The notes below the pieces were generated by a model. The model worked only from the letters and a program-made list of their open reading frames with translations, was not told the DNA's origin and did not search any database. Position numbers and translations under genes: made by a program. Source: Porphyromonadaceae bacterium UBA3318 (GTDB lineage: Bacteria > Bacteroidota > Bacteroidia > Bacteroidales > Muribaculaceae). Taken from it: DNA of 32,022 nt. Below are positions 1-7,276 of the stretch, piece by piece; position 1 is the stretch's first letter, and the number at the start of each line of letters is the position of its first letter. The DNA lies in NCBI GenBank assembly GCA_002361235.1, contig DESI01000062.1, positions 1 through 32,022 on the forward strand, written 5' to 3'.

Positions 1-13
1 CCACTTTGAAAGG

Positions 14-42
14 AAGGGACTCAGCAATGAGTCCCTTTTTTT
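14..42 (+). terminator. Rho-independent terminator of an upstream gene outside the window
   Basis: A perfect 10-bp stem, AAGGGACTCA (14-23) with TGAGTCCCTT (28-37), is closed by a GCAA tetraloop of the GNRA class and followed by a run of T on the + strand. It probably ends a + strand gene lying to the left of the window and insulates the sigma-54 regulator gene. Confidence 0.85.
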
Positions 43-89
43 ATGTCCCTTTTTCTTTGTTGCTTTTTCTTGATGTCAGGAAAAATTCG

Positions 90-97
90 TAAATTTG
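90..97 (+). promoter_or_regulatory. Bacteroidetes -7 element (TAAATTTG) for the sigma-54 regulator operon
   Basis: TAAATTTG fits the Bacteroidetes -7 consensus TAnnTTTG. A TTG at 70-72 could be the -33 element, but the 17-nt gap is shorter than the usual 19-21. Transcription would begin near 104, leaving a leader of under 20 nt before the ATG at 123 with no obvious Shine-Dalgarno, which is common in this phylum. Confidence 0.5.
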
Positions 98-122
98 TAG
101 TTCGGAAAGTTTGTGCCGAAAT

Positions 123-1343
123 ATGAGTGAGATATACGGAAAAGATATAAACAAAGAGAATAACCTGGTGCCGGCTGCAGAGGTGCAGCAGGCTAAGCAG
201 CGTTTCCAGATAATAGGCAATTCCACGGCATTGCTTAATGCCATATCGCGCGCCATACGCGTGGCTCCAGTAGACCTGTCCGTACTCGTGACAGGCGAGA
301 GCGGCGCGGGCAAGGAATTCTTCCCGAAGATTATCCATCAGTTCGGTGCCCGCAAGCATAAGAATTACATAGCCGTGAATTGCGGTGCGATACCTGAAGG
401 TACAATCGACTCGGAACTGTTCGGCCATGAAAAGGGCGCCTTTACGGGTGCCATAACGGCCCGTAAGGGATATTTCGAGGAGGCCGATGGGGGAACGATA
501 TTTCTCGATGAAATCGCGGAATTGCCGATGACAACTCAGGCTCGTCTGCTGCGTGTGCTTGAGACCGGGGAGTTCCTGAAAGTTGGTTCGTCGACGGTGC
601 AGCGGGCCGATGTACGTGTGGTGGCCGCTACGAACGTGAATCTAATCGAGGCCGTGCGTCAGGGCAAGTTCCGCGAGGATCTATACTATCGTCTCTCCAC
701 AATAATAATTCCCGTGCCGAACCTGCATGACCGGGGCGACGACGTGTGCCTGTTGGCGCGTAAGTTCGCTTCCGATTTCAGCCACAAATACCGCACGGAA
801 CCCATCACGTTCGGTGAGGATGCCATGCGTCTGATGCAGCTGTATCGTTGGCCGGGCAATGTAAGACAGCTCAAGAACGTTATAGAACAGTTGGCATTGT
901 TCCATAGCGGCGATGAAATAGACCGCCTTACACTCGGAGAGTATGTACATTCCGATAAGGAATCTCTTCCGGCGCCTCGTCAGAGCGATGCCGGCGAGCG
1001 CGAGAAGATGCTGCTGCAACTGGTGATGGCGCTGCGTGACGAAACGAACATGCTGAAGGACCGTCTGGACGCCCTGGAACGCAACCGTGGCGAATTCCGT
1101 TATGCCAGCGAAGAACAGACTGTCTCGCCGGTGCCTCAGAATGTGAGCAAGGTGACAACGCTGGCAAAGTACCCTGACATCAACCTGCTGGACCTTGGAG
1201 CCGACCCGTTGGCGGATACCGAGAAGGCAACCATTCAGGCTGCGCTGCAAAGCAACAACGGAAATAAGAAGAAGACAGCCGACGATCTGAACATATCGTT
1301 GCGCACGCTGTACCGCAAATTACACGATTACAACATAGAATGA
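123..1343 (+). CDS. Sigma-54-dependent transcriptional regulator without receiver domain
   Basis: An AAA+ activator that uses ATP hydrolysis to open sigma-54 RNA polymerase complexes. The 406-residue protein starts at the ATG at 123; the frame opens with a TTG at 111, which would add four residues with no support. It shows Walker A GESGAGKE (58-65), the sigma-54-contacting loop GAFTGA (105-110), Walker B GGTIFLDEI (123-131), REDLYYRLS (184-192) and WPGNVRQL (243-250). The last ~40 residues resemble a Fis-type helix-turn-helix. Only about 25 residues precede the AAA+ domain, so there is no receiver, GAF or PAS input domain; control must come from expression level, a partner protein or the linker at roughly 300-360. 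Its stop overlaps the next start (ATGA), so it is translationally coupled to the LptE-like lipoprotein, a conserved Bacteroidales pairing as I recall it. Targets are unknown. Confidence 0.93.
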   Translation: MSEIYGKDINKENNLVPAAEVQQAKQRFQIIGNSTALLNAISRAIRVAPVDLSVLVTGESGAGKEFFPKIIHQFGARKHKNYIAVNCGAIPEGTIDSELFGHEKGAFTGAITARKGYFEEADGGTIFLDEIAELPMTTQARLLRVLETGEFLKVGSSTVQRADVRVVAATNVNLIEAVRQGKFREDLYYRLSTIIIPVPNLHDRGDDVCLLARKFASDFSHKYRTEPITFGEDAMRLMQLYRWPGNVRQLKNVIEQLALFHSGDEIDRLTLGEYVHSDKESLPAPRQSDAGEREKMLLQLVMALRDETNMLKDRLDALERNRGEFRYASEEQTVSPVPQNVSKVTTLAKYPDINLLDLGADPLADTEKATIQAALQSNNGNKKKTADDLNISLRTLYRKLHDYNIE

Positions 1344-1870
1344 GAATTTACGGCAAGATAAGGAAAGTGCTGATGCTGACCGTGGCGGTGTTACCGCTGC
1401 TGCTGGCAGGCAGCTGCATACCCCGATACACGCTGAACGGATCGTCGATCAACTACGATATCTACAAGACGGTAAACGTAAGTGATTTCCCGATACGCGC
1501 GGCATTGGTGTATCCGCCGTTGCAACAGACTTTCGAGAACGAGCTGCTGGACTACATCACGCATAACACCCGGTTGCAGACCACCGACGGCAGCTCCGAC
1601 CTGGAATTGCGCGGCGAGATAACCGGCTATACGTTGTCGCCGCAGGCAGTGGGTGCGGACGCATACGCCACCGAGACGCGCCTCACCATAACGGTGCATG
1701 TGGTGTATACCGACAACAAGAACCCGGCCAACAACATAGACCAGAATTTCTCGGCCTATCGGCAGTTCTCGTCGTCGCTGATGCTGACCGACGTTCAGGA
1801 CGACCTGTGCCAGCAAATAAGCGAGGAATTGGTGACACTGATATTCAACGCGACGTTCGGAAACTGGTGA
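1340..1870 (+). CDS. lptE: LptE-like LPS-assembly lipoprotein
   Basis: The protein has 176 residues and a lipoprotein signal peptide: a basic n-region (RIYGKIRK), a hydrophobic core and a lipobox LAGSC, with the lipidated Cys at about residue 27. The mature part begins IPRYTLNGSSI, the pattern of Bacteroidetes LptE family proteins. LptE sits as a plug in the LptD outer-membrane barrel and helps insert lipopolysaccharide; LptD is not in the window. Its ATG overlaps the stop of the sigma-54 regulator by 4 nt, so the two are co-translated. The assignment rests on the lipobox, the length (family members are about 165-180 residues) and the gene neighbourhood more than on a catalytic motif. Being a lipoprotein is nearly certain; the LptE role is likely. 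Confidence 0.8.
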   Translation: MRIYGKIRKVLMLTVAVLPLLLAGSCIPRYTLNGSSINYDIYKTVNVSDFPIRAALVYPPLQQTFENELLDYITHNTRLQTTDGSSDLELRGEITGYTLSPQAVGADAYATETRLTITVHVVYTDNKNPANNIDQNFSAYRQFSSSLMLTDVQDDLCQQISEELVTLIFNATFGNW

Positions 1871-1880
1871 TGGGACAGGC

Positions 1881-1913
1881 TGCGCCTGAGGCGCAGAACA
1901 GAACGGCTCCGCG
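1881..1913. repeat. Small hairpin plus 13-mer intergenic motif, copy 1
   Basis: A short hairpin TGCGCC-TGA-GGCGCA (1881-1895) is followed after 5 nt by GAACGGCTCCGCG (1901-1913). The same 13-mer recurs at 32004-32016, again 4-5 nt after a small hairpin. It lies just downstream of the LptE-like gene. The function is unknown. Confidence 0.45.
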
Positions 1914-1954
1914 CATCGGGCATGACGAAACGGGCTGCTTGAGATGGAGAAGTT

Positions 1955-2027
1955 GAAGAGGGAAAGAGGAAAGAGGGAAAGAGGGAAAGAGGAAAAGAGG
2001 GAAAGAGGAAAGAGGGAAAGAGGAAAG
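1955..2027. repeat. 73-nt pure-purine tandem tract
   Basis: Positions 1955-2027 contain only A and G, built from repeated gggaaagagg/gaaagagg units with slight length variation. It lies between the LptE-like gene and the TPR-like gene, ending 43 nt before the latter's start. Such tracts can slip during replication and can form triplex DNA. In RNA they offer many GAGG-like anti-anti-SD matches. No coding sense was found in it. Confidence 0.85.
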
Positions 2028-2070
2028 TAGGGTGATGTGGAAGTAAAATAAAAGAGGGAGAAAAATAAAT

Positions 2071-2706
2071 ATGGAGAAGGGGCAGGAAGAAGCGATGTTC
2101 AGGAAATATCCCTATTACATATATCCGGCGATTCAGGCGTTGCCTGAATCGCGCGGCGAGGAACGCCAGCGCCTGTTGCGGCGCATAGCAGCCGGCGTGG
2201 GGCCGATGGAATCGCTGCGCACATTGGTGGGTATAGATCCCGAAGAGTTCCGTGATTTTTACGGTGAATACGAGAAACCGGACCTGACGACCGAAGATAC
2301 AATCGACGAATTCATCGAAAAATTCGGGGGTAAGAACGCGCCGTCGCCGGAAGTGCCCGAGGAGGTTCCGATCGAGGCGCCTGCGGTGGATTACGCCTCG
2401 CAGCTTCTGCAGATGGAGGAGGCTCCGATGCCTGACGACGACACCGCGTCGCTGCTTGATTCATTCCTCAAACCCGAACATGCTCCCAAACCCAAACCGA
2501 TAGAGAATCCCGCCGAACCCGTGATAGGGGAACAGGCCCTGGTGAAAATCATGGTCAAAAACGGCAACTATCAGAAAGCTTTGGAAATAATTACGGAGCT
2601 TAATTTGAAAAATCCAAAAAAAAGTGTTTACTTTGCAGACCAAATGCGTTTTTTGCAGAAATTGATACGTGTCAAGGGCAGCACCGACGGCACCGGTAAA
2701 CAATAA
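2071..2706 (+). CDS. Conserved TPR-like protein of the lptE-secG operon
   Basis: A 211-residue soluble protein with no signal peptide or membrane segment. The N-terminal ~70 residues are charged and helical (FRKYPYYIYPAIQALPE, then RQRLLRRIAAGVGPMESLRTLVG). The middle, about 80-165, is acidic, proline-rich and probably disordered. The last ~45 residues (ALVKIMVKNGNYQKALEIITEL) look like a single tetratricopeptide-type helix pair. A GAGGGAG Shine-Dalgarno-like stretch at 2054-2060 supports the ATG at 2071; a second in-frame ATG lies at 2095. Genes of this kind sit between lptE and secG in other Bacteroidales, so a scaffold role in envelope biogenesis is plausible, but I do not know its function. 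Confidence 0.85.
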   Translation: MEKGQEEAMFRKYPYYIYPAIQALPESRGEERQRLLRRIAAGVGPMESLRTLVGIDPEEFRDFYGEYEKPDLTTEDTIDEFIEKFGGKNAPSPEVPEEVPIEAPAVDYASQLLQMEEAPMPDDDTASLLDSFLKPEHAPKPKPIENPAEPVIGEQALVKIMVKNGNYQKALEIITELNLKNPKKSVYFADQMRFLQKLIRVKGSTDGTGKQ

Positions 2707-2753
2707 CGGCAGGAACATACCTATACGGAAAACAAGAAATATTTCAACCGATT

Positions 2754-3116
2754 ATGTACATATTTTTTAGCATCCTTATTGTAATAGCATCGTTGCTGTT
2801 GATAGGAGTAGTATTGATTCAGAAGTCCAAGGGAGGCGGTCTGGCTCAGGATTATTCGAGCGGAAACCAGTACCTTGGCTATCGTAAGACCACAGACTTC
2901 ATCGAGAAGGCCACGTGGGGTCTTGCAATCTTCATTTGCGTGATGTCTATTTTCGCATCGTTCGTGGTTAAGACACCCGTAAACGTATCGAAGATTCAGA
3001 CAGCAGCCCCGACTCCCAACGCCGCAGCACCCGCACCTGTGAACCAGGTACCGGCCGCCAAGCCCGCCGCAGCACCTGCTCCCGCAGCCGCTCCTGCCGA
3101 GGCTCCCGCAAAGTAA
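2754..3116 (+). CDS. secG: SecG, preprotein translocase subunit
   Basis: SecG is the small third subunit of the SecYEG channel and aids protein export across the inner membrane. The 120-residue protein has a first membrane span at about 3-21, the SecG signature loop (IQKSKGGGLAQDYSSGNQYLGYRK, here split as IQKSKGGGLA then a G/Y-rich stretch), and a second span at about 55-73. The last ~45 residues are an Ala/Pro-rich tail (repeated AAP and APA), longer than in classical SecG but common in Bacteroidetes. It is the last gene of the sigma-54/lptE operon. Its TAA is directly followed, with no intervening base, by the stop codon of nadK on the other strand. Confidence 0.95.
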   Translation: MYIFFSILIVIASLLLIGVVLIQKSKGGGLAQDYSSGNQYLGYRKTTDFIEKATWGLAIFICVMSIFASFVVKTPVNVSKIQTAAPTPNAAAPAPVNQVPAAKPAAAPAPAAAPAEAPAK

Positions 3117-4013
3117 TCAGGGCAACGAAATAGTGGCCCGGCCCCACAACAGTTTGTTGCGGAGTATCTCCGAGAAGTGACTGTCGGGGCGACGCATAAT
3201 ATTTACTACGACATCTGCACGTGTGATCTTCACCTGAGGGTCACACGTTTTTCCTTGTGTGCAGCATGACATGGTGAACTGCCGGCCGTCGATCGAGACG
3301 CGATAGTTGTTGGCTTTGGAGAACACGGCGGCCGAAATTTCGGAATCGCCGCGCACCACGAGCGGCCGCATGGTGAGCGAATGCGGGGCGATGGGCGACA
3401 GGACCATGGCGCGCAGCGTAGGGTCGAGTATCGGACCGCCTACCGAGAGGTTGTAGGCAGTGGAGCCGGTAGGCGTGGCCACAATCAGACCGTCGGCCAG
3501 GTAGTCGGCCAGGTAATGGCCGTCGATCCAGGTGCGGACGTTCAGCATGGAGGAGGTGTCGCTTTTCATGAACGCCACTTCATTGAGGGCGTAAGGCCAG
3601 AAATCGTCGGGCATGCCGGGACACTCGATGTGCAGCAGCATACGCGGCTCGACGGTCACGACCGGATCGAGAATCACCTTGATCAGTTCGTCGGTCTCGT
3701 CAAGCGAATAGCTTGCCAGGAAACCGAGGTGGCCGGTGTTGATGCCCAGGATAGGCACCTGCGAGCGTCCCACCCACTGCGCGGCGCGCAGGAACGTGCC
3801 GTCGCCGCCGATGCTGATGACGCGGTCGATGTCGGCACTCGCGAAGTCGTGGAGTATGATCCAGTTCTGCGGGATGTCGTTTTTCAGCAGATAGTCCGAG
3901 AAATGACCGGACATATATATATCGATGCCGTTCTGTTGGAGCAGCTTCAGGAATTCCGCTATTTGCGGCAGAAAGGCGTTCTGTCGTGAATTTCCGTATA
4001 TCGCTATTTTCAT
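3117..4013 (-). CDS. nadK: NAD kinase
   Basis: Phosphorylates NAD+ to NADP+ with ATP or polyphosphate in the cytoplasm, supplying NADPH-dependent biosynthesis. The 298 residues are the usual length. The diagnostic GGDGT stretch (SIGGDGTFLRAA) lies at about 68-79, followed by NTGHLGFLA, the NE segment (ALNEVAF) and the conserved TPTGSTAYNLSVGGPI block. The ATG at 4013 gives the expected N-terminus MKIAIYG. It lies downstream of the ACT-like gene on the same strand, 60 nt apart with a hairpin between them, and converges on secG with zero spacing and no visible terminator. Assignment is secure. Confidence 0.97.
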   Translation of the reverse strand: MKIAIYGNSRQNAFLPQIAEFLKLLQQNGIDIYMSGHFSDYLLKNDIPQNWIILHDFASADIDRVISIGGDGTFLRAAQWVGRSQVPILGINTGHLGFLASYSLDETDELIKVILDPVVTVEPRMLLHIECPGMPDDFWPYALNEVAFMKSDTSSMLNVRTWIDGHYLADYLADGLIVATPTGSTAYNLSVGGPILDPTLRAMVLSPIAPHSLTMRPLVVRGDSEISAAVFSKANNYRVSIDGRQFTMSCCTQGKTCDPQVKITRADVVVNIMRRPDSHFSEILRNKLLWGRATISLP

Positions 4014-4036
4014 GGTAGACTACAGTTATAAATAAC

Positions 4037-4065
4037 GGCCATGCGGGACTGTGCCCGGCATGGCC
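4037..4065 (-). terminator. Hairpin between the ACT-like gene and nadK (possible attenuator)
   Basis: GGCCATGC (4037-4044) pairs with GCATGGCC (4058-4065), with an inner GGG/CCC extension. On the minus strand the stem is followed by a T-rich run (GTTATTTAT) just before nadK. It could be a partial terminator or RNA-processing site adjusting nadK expression relative to the upstream gene. Confidence 0.4.
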
Positions 4066-4073
4066 CGGTTCGT

Positions 4074-4490
4074 TCAGACATCCATCAGGGCCTTGAGGCC
4101 GAGTAGACGTTCGATGGTTACGGTCGATTCGACATAATTTCCGGCGCATACGTCGGTGACGTCGTATCCGTACCGTTCCAGATTGTGTACCACAGGCGTG
4201 GGATCGGAGCAACGCACGCGCAGCGTGACGTTGATCATGCCGTGGTCGCGCGGCGTCGAGAGGAGGTCCACCAAGTGGACATCGGCATCCTCCACGGCGT
4301 GGGCCAGACGTGAGGCACTGTAATCGGCGGGAGCGCATTCCACGGTCACGAGGCTACAGTCGTCGCGCAACGCAATCATGCGCTGCATGGACTCCAGCAT
4401 GGAGCAGGGATCGCTGTGGCCGGAAACCGGCTCGCCCAACTCTCCGGCAACCGGGGATATCGCTTCTTTCGCTTTCATTTTATCGTTCAA
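4074..4490 (-). CDS. ACT-like protein, apparent CBS-less remnant of a CBS-ACT regulator
   Basis: A 138-residue soluble protein. Residues ~28-138 show two beta-alpha-beta units (CSLVTVECAPADYSASRLAHAVEDAD, then INVTLRVRCSDPTPVVHNLERYGYDV), the ACT-like tail of the ~220-residue CBS-domain proteins commonly encoded beside nadK and pdxJ in Bacteroidales. The N-terminal CBS pair expected in that family is missing. The first residues (MKAKEAIS) resemble how those proteins begin, so an in-frame internal deletion could have fused the extreme N-terminus to the ACT half. The reading frame is intact and the codon use is normal, so the protein may still work as a small-molecule sensor. The CBS-ACT link is from family memory, not an alignment. 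Confidence 0.7.
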   Translation of the reverse strand: MNDKMKAKEAISPVAGELGEPVSGHSDPCSMLESMQRMIALRDDCSLVTVECAPADYSASRLAHAVEDADVHLVDLLSTPRDHGMINVTLRVRCSDPTPVVHNLERYGYDVTDVCAGNYVESTVTIERLLGLKALMDV

Positions 4491-4492
4491 TA

Positions 4493-4523
4493 TTGTTACT
4501 TGTGTTTCTTTTTGCTAATTTTG
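4493..4523 (+). promoter_or_regulatory. Bacteroidetes promoter for pdxJ-exbB-exbD-tonB
   Basis: TTG (4493-4495), a 20-nt gap and TAATTTTG (4516-4523) match the -33/-7 pattern of the primary sigma factor in Bacteroidetes. Transcription would start near 4530, giving a leader of about 140 nt before pdxJ. Confidence 0.6.
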
Positions 4524-4670
4524 CAGTTGAAACAATCGGTTTAGAGGGATTTGCGTCAACTGTCAGGACGTGATTATTATAATATAACGTCTTAATATCA
4601 GGGAAAGATACAAATTCCATGCCGAAATGTGGAAATATTCATGCCCAAAAGTGGCGATGGAGGGATAAAA

Positions 4671-5396
4671 ATGACAAAATTAAGCGTAAACATCAACAAG
4701 ATAGCCACATTGCGCAACGCACGCGGCGAGAACCGGCCCGATGTGCTCCGGTTCGCATTGGATCTGGAGAAGGCCGGCGCCCAGGGCATCACGGTGCATC
4801 CGCGGCCCGACGAGCGGCACATCACGCGCAATGATGTAACGGTGCTGAAGGACAGTATCAGCACGGAGTTCAATATCGAGGGCTATCCCGATGCCCGATA
4901 TATGGAGATAGTGCGCGATGCGCATCCCACGCAGGCCACACTGGTGCCCGATTCACCCACACAGCTCACCAGCAACGCCGGCTGGGACGTGGTGAACAAC
5001 AAGGCACTGCTTCGCGGCATAGTGGGCGAGCTGAAGGGTCAGGGCGTGCGCGTGTCCATCTTCGTAGACCCGGACGAGCGTCAGGTTGAAGCCGCCCACG
5101 AAGTCGGAGCAGACCGCGTGGAACTGTACACCAAGCCGTATGCAGACGGCTACGACTCCGACCGCGAGGCGGCTGTGGCACCATACGTCAGGGCGTCTCA
5201 GCGCGCAGCCGAACTCGGCCTGGGCGTAAACGCAGGACACGACCTCGATTCACATAACCTCCGCTTCCTGGCCGAAAGACTGCCCCGTCTGGACGAGGTG
5301 AGCATAGGCCACGCCCTGATATGCGAGATGCTGTATATGGGGATGCAGCGCACCGTAGACACGTACCTGGAGCAGTTGGTGACCGGTGATAAGTGA
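4671..5396 (+). CDS. pdxJ: Pyridoxine 5'-phosphate synthase
   Basis: Condenses 1-deoxy-D-xylulose 5-phosphate with 3-amino-2-oxopropyl phosphate to form pyridoxine 5'-phosphate, the last ring-forming step of DXP-dependent vitamin B6 synthesis. The chosen start is the ATG at 4671: it is preceded by GGAGGG at 4659-4664 and yields the family N-terminus MTKLSVNINKIATLRNARG. An upstream in-frame ATG at 4629 would add 14 unlikely residues. Conserved features include TVHPRPDERHI (41-51), EFNIEGYP and the C-terminal NAGHDL and EVSIGHALI segments. The 241-residue length is normal. It heads the operon with exbB/exbD/tonB, 66 nt upstream of exbB, a gene order shared with other Bacteroidales. Confidence 0.97.
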   Translation: MTKLSVNINKIATLRNARGENRPDVLRFALDLEKAGAQGITVHPRPDERHITRNDVTVLKDSISTEFNIEGYPDARYMEIVRDAHPTQATLVPDSPTQLTSNAGWDVVNNKALLRGIVGELKGQGVRVSIFVDPDERQVEAAHEVGADRVELYTKPYADGYDSDREAAVAPYVRASQRAAELGLGVNAGHDLDSHNLRFLAERLPRLDEVSIGHALICEMLYMGMQRTVDTYLEQLVTGDK

Positions 5397-5462
5397 TGAG
5401 GTGTCGGACAATCGCTGAAAGAAAGATATTAAAGAATAGATAATTAAGATAAAGCATAAATA

Positions 5463-6089
5463 ATGAAGACGTTGTCATTCTGGTCGCTGATAATGGACGG
5501 CGGCTATATCATGATTCCGCTGGCAGTGCTGCTGCTTGTGGTGGTGTATGTGTTCACCGAGCGGTGCATAGTCATAAATCGTGCGGCAAAGCAGGATAAG
5601 TCGTTCATGGACCGTATCCGCGACTATGTGCATGACGGCGACATAGAATCGGCGCAGAACCTGTGCAAAAAGAGCGGCACGCCCTATTCGCGACTCATAG
5701 CCAAGGGCCTGTCGCGTATCGGCCGACCGATGAACGACATCCTCGTGGCCATAGAGAACACCGGCAACATCGAGGTGGCCAATCTCGGCAAGGGACTTCC
5801 CTGGCTGTCCACGACGGCGGCCGGCGCGCCGATGCTCGGATTCCTCGGCACCGTGGTCGGAATGATCCAGGCCTTCTTCTCGCTGGCCAGCGCCGGCACG
5901 TCGGCCAACATCACCGTGCTCTCGTCCGGCATATACCAGGCTCTGGTCACTACGGTAGCGGGTCTTGTGGTCGGCATCATCGCCATGTTCGCCTACAACT
6001 ACCTGACGGCGCGCATCAACAGCGTGATGAACCGCCTGGAGAACAACACCATGGAATTTATGGACATCCTTAACGAACCGGCGGTCTGA
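5463..6089 (+). CDS. exbB: ExbB/TolQ/MotA-type proton channel subunit
   Basis: An inner-membrane protein that forms, with ExbD, the proton-driven motor energising TonB. The 208 residues contain three predicted spans: about 15-33 (MIPLAVLLLVVVYVF), about 110-135 (WLSTTAAGAPMLGFLGTVVGMIQAFF) and about 155-178 (YQALVTTVAGLVVGIIAMFAY). The second and third carry the small, Thr-containing faces typical of the MotA/TolQ/ExbB family, and a long cytoplasmic loop lies between spans 1 and 2. Its stop overlaps the exbD start (TGATG), so the two are coupled. Because tonB follows, ExbB is preferred over TolQ. Confidence 0.92.
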   Translation: MKTLSFWSLIMDGGYIMIPLAVLLLVVVYVFTERCIVINRAAKQDKSFMDRIRDYVHDGDIESAQNLCKKSGTPYSRLIAKGLSRIGRPMNDILVAIENTGNIEVANLGKGLPWLSTTAAGAPMLGFLGTVVGMIQAFFSLASAGTSANITVLSSGIYQALVTTVAGLVVGIIAMFAYNYLTARINSVMNRLENNTMEFMDILNEPAV

Positions 6090-6529
6090 TGGCACTCAAA
6101 AGAAATTTTCAGCCTCTGGACACCTTCTCGATGTCGTCGATGACGGATGTGATATTTCTGTTGCTCATATTCTTTATGGTGACGAGTACCATCATCTTTC
6201 CCGGCGCCATCGACGTGAATCTGCCGCAGAGTTCGGAACAGACCAGCCTCAAGCCGCAGACGGAGGTATATATCGACGCCGAGAACAAGCTGTATGTGGT
6301 GGCTGACCGCAACGATTCGACCGGAATCCTGTCCGTACCCAAGGGGGTGAACCTCGCCGGGCTCGAGAACGAGCTTGCCGTGATACATCAGCAGGACTCC
6401 ACGCGCGCCATCGCGCTTTATGCCGATTCCACCGTAAATTACGCGCGAGTAGTCGACGTGCTTGACATAGCTGCACGCCGCAATCTGCGCATGGTATTGT
6501 CCACATCGGCCAGGGAGGTGCGCCCATGA
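6089..6529 (+). CDS. exbD: ExbD/TolR family biopolymer transport protein
   Basis: The partner of ExbB, anchored in the inner membrane with a periplasmic domain. The 146 residues have a short cytoplasmic N-terminus, then one membrane span beginning SSMTDVIFLLLIFFMV. The Asp at residue 20 in this span is the conserved proton-carrying residue. The periplasmic part has the usual alternation (INVLPQS-like DVNLPQSSEQ, then YIDAENKLYV) ending in a repeated beta-alpha unit. It overlaps exbB at one end and the TonB-like gene at the other (ATGA), which implies tight stoichiometric translation of the three products. Confidence 0.92.
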   Translation: MALKRNFQPLDTFSMSSMTDVIFLLLIFFMVTSTIIFPGAIDVNLPQSSEQTSLKPQTEVYIDAENKLYVVADRNDSTGILSVPKGVNLAGLENELAVIHQQDSTRAIALYADSTVNYARVVDVLDIAARRNLRMVLSTSAREVRP

Positions 6530-7275
6530 CGGAACGTCAGAAAAAGGATTCGCTGATAGCGGCGCTGATCACCTTGCTGTTCATGGGGCTGACGGTGCTG
6601 ATGCTGTTCACGTGCGGGCTTCAGTTCGACGGCAGGGAGCTGGCGGACGCCGCCACGCCCGAAATTGCGCTTGTGCCTGACGAGGACGAACAGCTGATCG
6701 AGCCGGAACTGCTGCGCGACCTTGGCGAACCCGACGCCGTAAACCATGACGCCCCGGCTCCGGCCGTGAAGGGCGAACCCAAGCCGGCCGAGGAAGACAA
6801 CGTCCGAAAGGTGGAGCCGGGCAAGAACCCCAAGCCGGCACCCCCGGAACCCAAGAAGGTAGACAGCCGCAAGCCGTCGGAGGTGAAATCGACCACACCG
6901 AGCGTAACCGACGAGGAACGTAAGGCAGTGACCTCAAAGATGGCCAAAGGCTTCGAGGGTAAGAACGGCGTGAAGAATGGCAAGAGCGGCACATCGGGAG
7001 CCGGCGGCGTAGGCACCGGCATCAGCGGCGTGGCCTCCGGCCGCGTGTTCAAGGGTTGTCCCAAGCCCCGCGTCACATTGCGCCATAAAGTTACAGTGGT
7101 AGTGAACGTGACCATAGATGCGGAAGGCAATGTGACCTCGGCCCGCGCCAAGGGAGGCGCCCCCGCCGACATTCGCCGTGCCTGCGAGACCGCGGCACGT
7201 AGCGCCAGATGGTCGTCCAAACCCGATGCTCCGGTGACAAACGGCACCATAACGTTCACCATAACTCCGGTGTGA
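6526..7275 (+). CDS. tonB: TonB-like energy transducer
   Basis: Transmits ExbB/ExbD energy to outer-membrane TonB-dependent transporters. The 249 residues comprise a short cytoplasmic start, one N-terminal span at about 11-29 (LIAALITLLFMGLTVLMLF) and an acidic Pro/Lys-rich periplasmic spacer at about 60-130 (KPAPPEPKKVDSRKP). A Gly/Ser-rich linker (GTSGAGGVGTGISGVASG) follows, then a C-terminal ~75-residue domain (VTVVVNVTIDAEGNVTSARA ... GTITFTI) matching the Bacteroidetes TonB C-terminal fold. The short spacer and the basic CPKPRV entry differ from enterobacterial TonB but are normal here. One base separates it from the coiled-coil gene, so the operon continues. Confidence 0.88.
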   Translation: MTERQKKDSLIAALITLLFMGLTVLMLFTCGLQFDGRELADAATPEIALVPDEDEQLIEPELLRDLGEPDAVNHDAPAPAVKGEPKPAEEDNVRKVEPGKNPKPAPPEPKKVDSRKPSEVKSTTPSVTDEERKAVTSKMAKGFEGKNGVKNGKSGTSGAGGVGTGISGVASGRVFKGCPKPRVTLRHKVTVVVNVTIDAEGNVTSARAKGGAPADIRRACETAARSARWSSKPDAPVTNGTITFTITPV

Positions 7276-7276
7276 C

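Noticed and set aside
1955..2027. Possible CRISPR-like array
   Set aside because: The repeats have no distinct spacers and no fixed unit length; it is a low-complexity purine tract.
4310..4573. + strand open frame of 87 codons over the nadK/pdxJ divergent spacer
   Set aside because: Arg-rich antisense translation of the ACT-like gene running into the pdxJ promoter; no start signal or motif.
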